Assembly (NCBI GenBank): GCA_964526965.1
Contig: CAZGML010000018.1
Location: forward strand, 1-52,666
Reading direction: 5' to 3'
From: UBA6265 sp964526965
Lineage (GTDB): Bacteria > Chloroflexota > Chloroflexia > Thermomicrobiales > UBA6265
DNA: 52,666 nt
The notes under the pieces are model-generated. The model saw nothing but the letters and a program-made list of their open reading frames with translations, was not told where the DNA came from and ran no database searches. This document shows, in pieces, positions 51,405-52,666 of this stretch (the first letter of the stretch is position 1; each line of letters starts with the position of its first letter). The position numbers were made by a program, and so were the translations under genes.

Positions 51405-52188
51405 ATGGCTGTTCTCTCCAGGCGAGAAGATGACGGGGGGTTCTATACCCGGATCAATATAGGGGGAATTGCTACCAGGCAGGTGCATCCCGATGCCGTA
51501 CGTTACCTGACCAAACGTGGGGTATACGTAGGTGACGAAATTCCCCCGGAATTAATGCGTAAGCTGCGATCTACGAAACACTGGCTTTTCACGAAAGAAG
51601 AGTTTCCGTTTGTAATTTTCCCGGAGCATAAAGATCCGTCTTTTGGCACCCGGAGATCTTCAGACAAAAGAACTGCGATCCAGGGAACGACAAGAGTTGT
51701 TGCTAGTGAACCGATTAGAAGGCGGAAGAAATCAAGGCGATCTCGGGCGGACCGGAACCGAGCTCCCGTACCTGCCATGCCGAGCCGATCGAAGATGAAT
51801 CCCGGGTGGAAACCAGATCCAACCCAATGGTCAGAACCTTTGCCATTAGATCCAACTGGTGAACCGTCAATCCCGGACGTCCTTCTTTCTGGGCAGCCAT
51901 CGTACCCGTCTGGTGGCCAGTTTGAAACTGGGCCCCAGAGAGAGCGGCTTATCAGCCTCACTGATCGGCAAACGGAACGAGCCACTGGGTCTCGATGAAA
52001 ATCTTGGTGTGTTATCTGACGCGCAAGATAGCCGAACTTTTCCCAACGTCAATACAGGAAGGCACTCAGGCCTACGGCGATGGTATGAATCTGGTGGCTA
52101 TTTTCCCGCATGGCTAGCCTTTCTCTTGTTGATTGTCATTCTCGTGCTCGGCTATTGGATAAGCGCAATGATGGATGCGGTATTTTGA
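51405..52188 (+). pseudogene. Pro-rich tail-anchored protein split by a frameshift
   Basis: The first frame (from ATG 51405) encodes a coding-like start, QVHPDAVRYLTKRGVYVGDE and STKHWLFTKEEFPFVIF. A basic stretch RRRKKSRRSRADRNRA and a Pro/Ser-rich linker follow, and it stops at 51998. The next frame, open from about 51859 to 52188, continues as RRWYESGGYFPAWLAFLLLI then VILVLGYWISAMMDAVF, a C-terminal membrane anchor. A one-base shift between about 51859 and 51998 would join them into a protein of about 260 residues with a single tail helix. Either a draft error or a true break is possible. No family is recognised, and there is no convincing ribosome site. Confidence 0.5.
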
Positions 52189-52319
52189 TGCTGATACTAG
52201 GGGATTCGCTGTGGTTACCTTAAGAATTGCACGCGCTTTCCTGGGTTACTCACAATCATGGGCAGCTGACCAGGCGCACCATGGGAATGTTGACTGCGCT
52301 ACAATTGCCTTCAGTAGTC

Positions 52320-52340
52320 CGACCGCACGTTACGCGGTCG
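52320..52340 (+). promoter_or_regulatory. Leader hairpin before gltX
   Basis: CGACCGC (52320-52326) and GCGGTCG (52334-52340) form a 7-bp stem 35 bases before the gltX start. No T-tract follows, so a role in message control or stability is more likely than termination. Confidence 0.3.
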
Positions 52341-52374
52341 AGTAACCCCGTGCATCACAGAAGGAATCACCATC

Positions 52375-52666
52375 TTGACCGACGACATCCGCGTTCGATT
52401 TGCTCCCAGCCCCACAGGCTCCCTCCATATCGGAGGTGCCCGCCTTGTTATGTACAACGTGCTCTTCGCGCACGGTCAGGCCAGACGCGAGGGCAAAACC
52501 GGCAAGTTCATCCTCCGTATCGAGGATACCGACCGTAAGCGCCTCATCGAGGGCAGCGTCGAGAACCTGATGGATGGCCTCCGCTGGCTCGGCCTCGAGT
52601 GGGATGAAGGTCCGGATGTCGGTGGTCCCTACGGTCCCTACATTCAAAGCGAGCGCAAACACCGCT
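52375..52666 (+). CDS. gltX: Glutamyl-tRNA synthetase, 5' end only
   Basis: The first 97 codons of a class I aminoacyl-tRNA synthetase are present; the gene runs off the window. RFAPSPTGSLHIGGARLVMY carries the HIGH-type signature (HIGG), followed by KFILRIEDTDRKR, then the glutamate-binding region GLRWLGLEWDEGPDVGGPYG. This order is diagnostic of GltX, which charges tRNA-Glu (and tRNA-Gln in bacteria lacking GlnRS). The TTG start at 52375 has AAGGA nine bases upstream and gives the normal N-terminus. Confidence 0.92.
   Translation, partial: MTDDIRVRFAPSPTGSLHIGGARLVMYNVLFAHGQARREGKTGKFILRIEDTDRKRLIEGSVENLMDGLRWLGLEWDEGPDVGGPYGPYIQSERKHR

Noticed and set aside
52291..52306. TTGACT and TACAAT before gltX as a promoter
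   Set aside because: Only five bases separate them, too few for a -35/-10 pair.

Overview
The window is a gene-dense stretch of bacterial chromosome with moderately high GC, from a draft assembly: one 100-N scaffold gap, which looks artificial. No rRNA, tRNA, CRISPR array, integrase or transposase was seen. Frequent GTG/TTG starts, Tat-type signals, many solute-binding ABC importers, an LPQTG-type tail and the split accD-accA pair would fit a free-living heterotroph of the Chloroflexota (Thermomicrobia-like). That placement is inference from gene content, not phylogeny.

Layout. 148-2948 (+): a ribose/sugar-type ABC importer (binding protein, permease, ATPase). 2988-6223 (-): a frame-broken methyltransferase, then two Gfo/Idh/MocA dehydrogenases; the second is interrupted by the N gap. 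6422-8605: two small membrane proteins and two tandem zinc-ribbon proteins. 8650-11384: a divergent pair of class-V PLP enzymes and an orphan LPQTG tail. 11665-14171 (+): a two-subunit gluconate/GMC-type dehydrogenase. 14285-15208 (-): a tandem universal stress protein. 15482-21788 (+): a complete peptide-type ABC importer in the order B-C-D-F-A. 21929-25789 (+): a DUF899 protein and two closely similar glutamine synthetases of equal length. 25969-31366: small stress or envelope genes (SnoaL-like, membrane protein behind a strongly structured leader, DUF305, TlpA-like thioredoxin, a 57-residue protein with a consensus promoter, CsoR-like repressor, DUF1269). 31462-34695: accD-accA, a VOC protein and ilvE. 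34878-39507: MFS exporter, nucleotidyltransferase, DinB-like protein, isochorismatase-family hydrolase and YafY/WYL regulator. 39494-46163 (-): a co-oriented block of acyl-CoA-dehydrogenase-like flavoprotein, GntR/FCD regulator, peptide-type binding protein, two permeases and a DapA-family aldolase; this importer has no ATPase genes here. 46299-52188: membrane protein, P1-family peptidase, VTT/DedA protein, deaminase, MFS, PhnB-like protein and a frame-broken tail-anchored protein. 52375-end: the start of glutamyl-tRNA synthetase (gltX).

How genes fit together. The sugar importer and the Gfo/Idh pair suggest uptake and oxidation of a sugar or cyclitol. The 39.5-46.2 kb block looks like a regulated uptake-and-degradation unit for an organic substrate, with a perfect GntR-type palindrome in front of the regulator gene. 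The dpp-like importer next to duplicated glutamine synthetases suggests nitrogen acquisition. DUF305, TlpA-like and CsoR-like genes lying together hint at metal or redox stress in the envelope.

The least explained signals are the multi-hairpin leader at 26449-26575, which has two mutually exclusive pairings; the operator-flanked promoter with its 57-residue gene at 29798-30113; and the tandem zinc-ribbon genes with cysteine-rich tails at 7589-8605. No intergenic stretch exceeds about 300 bases.
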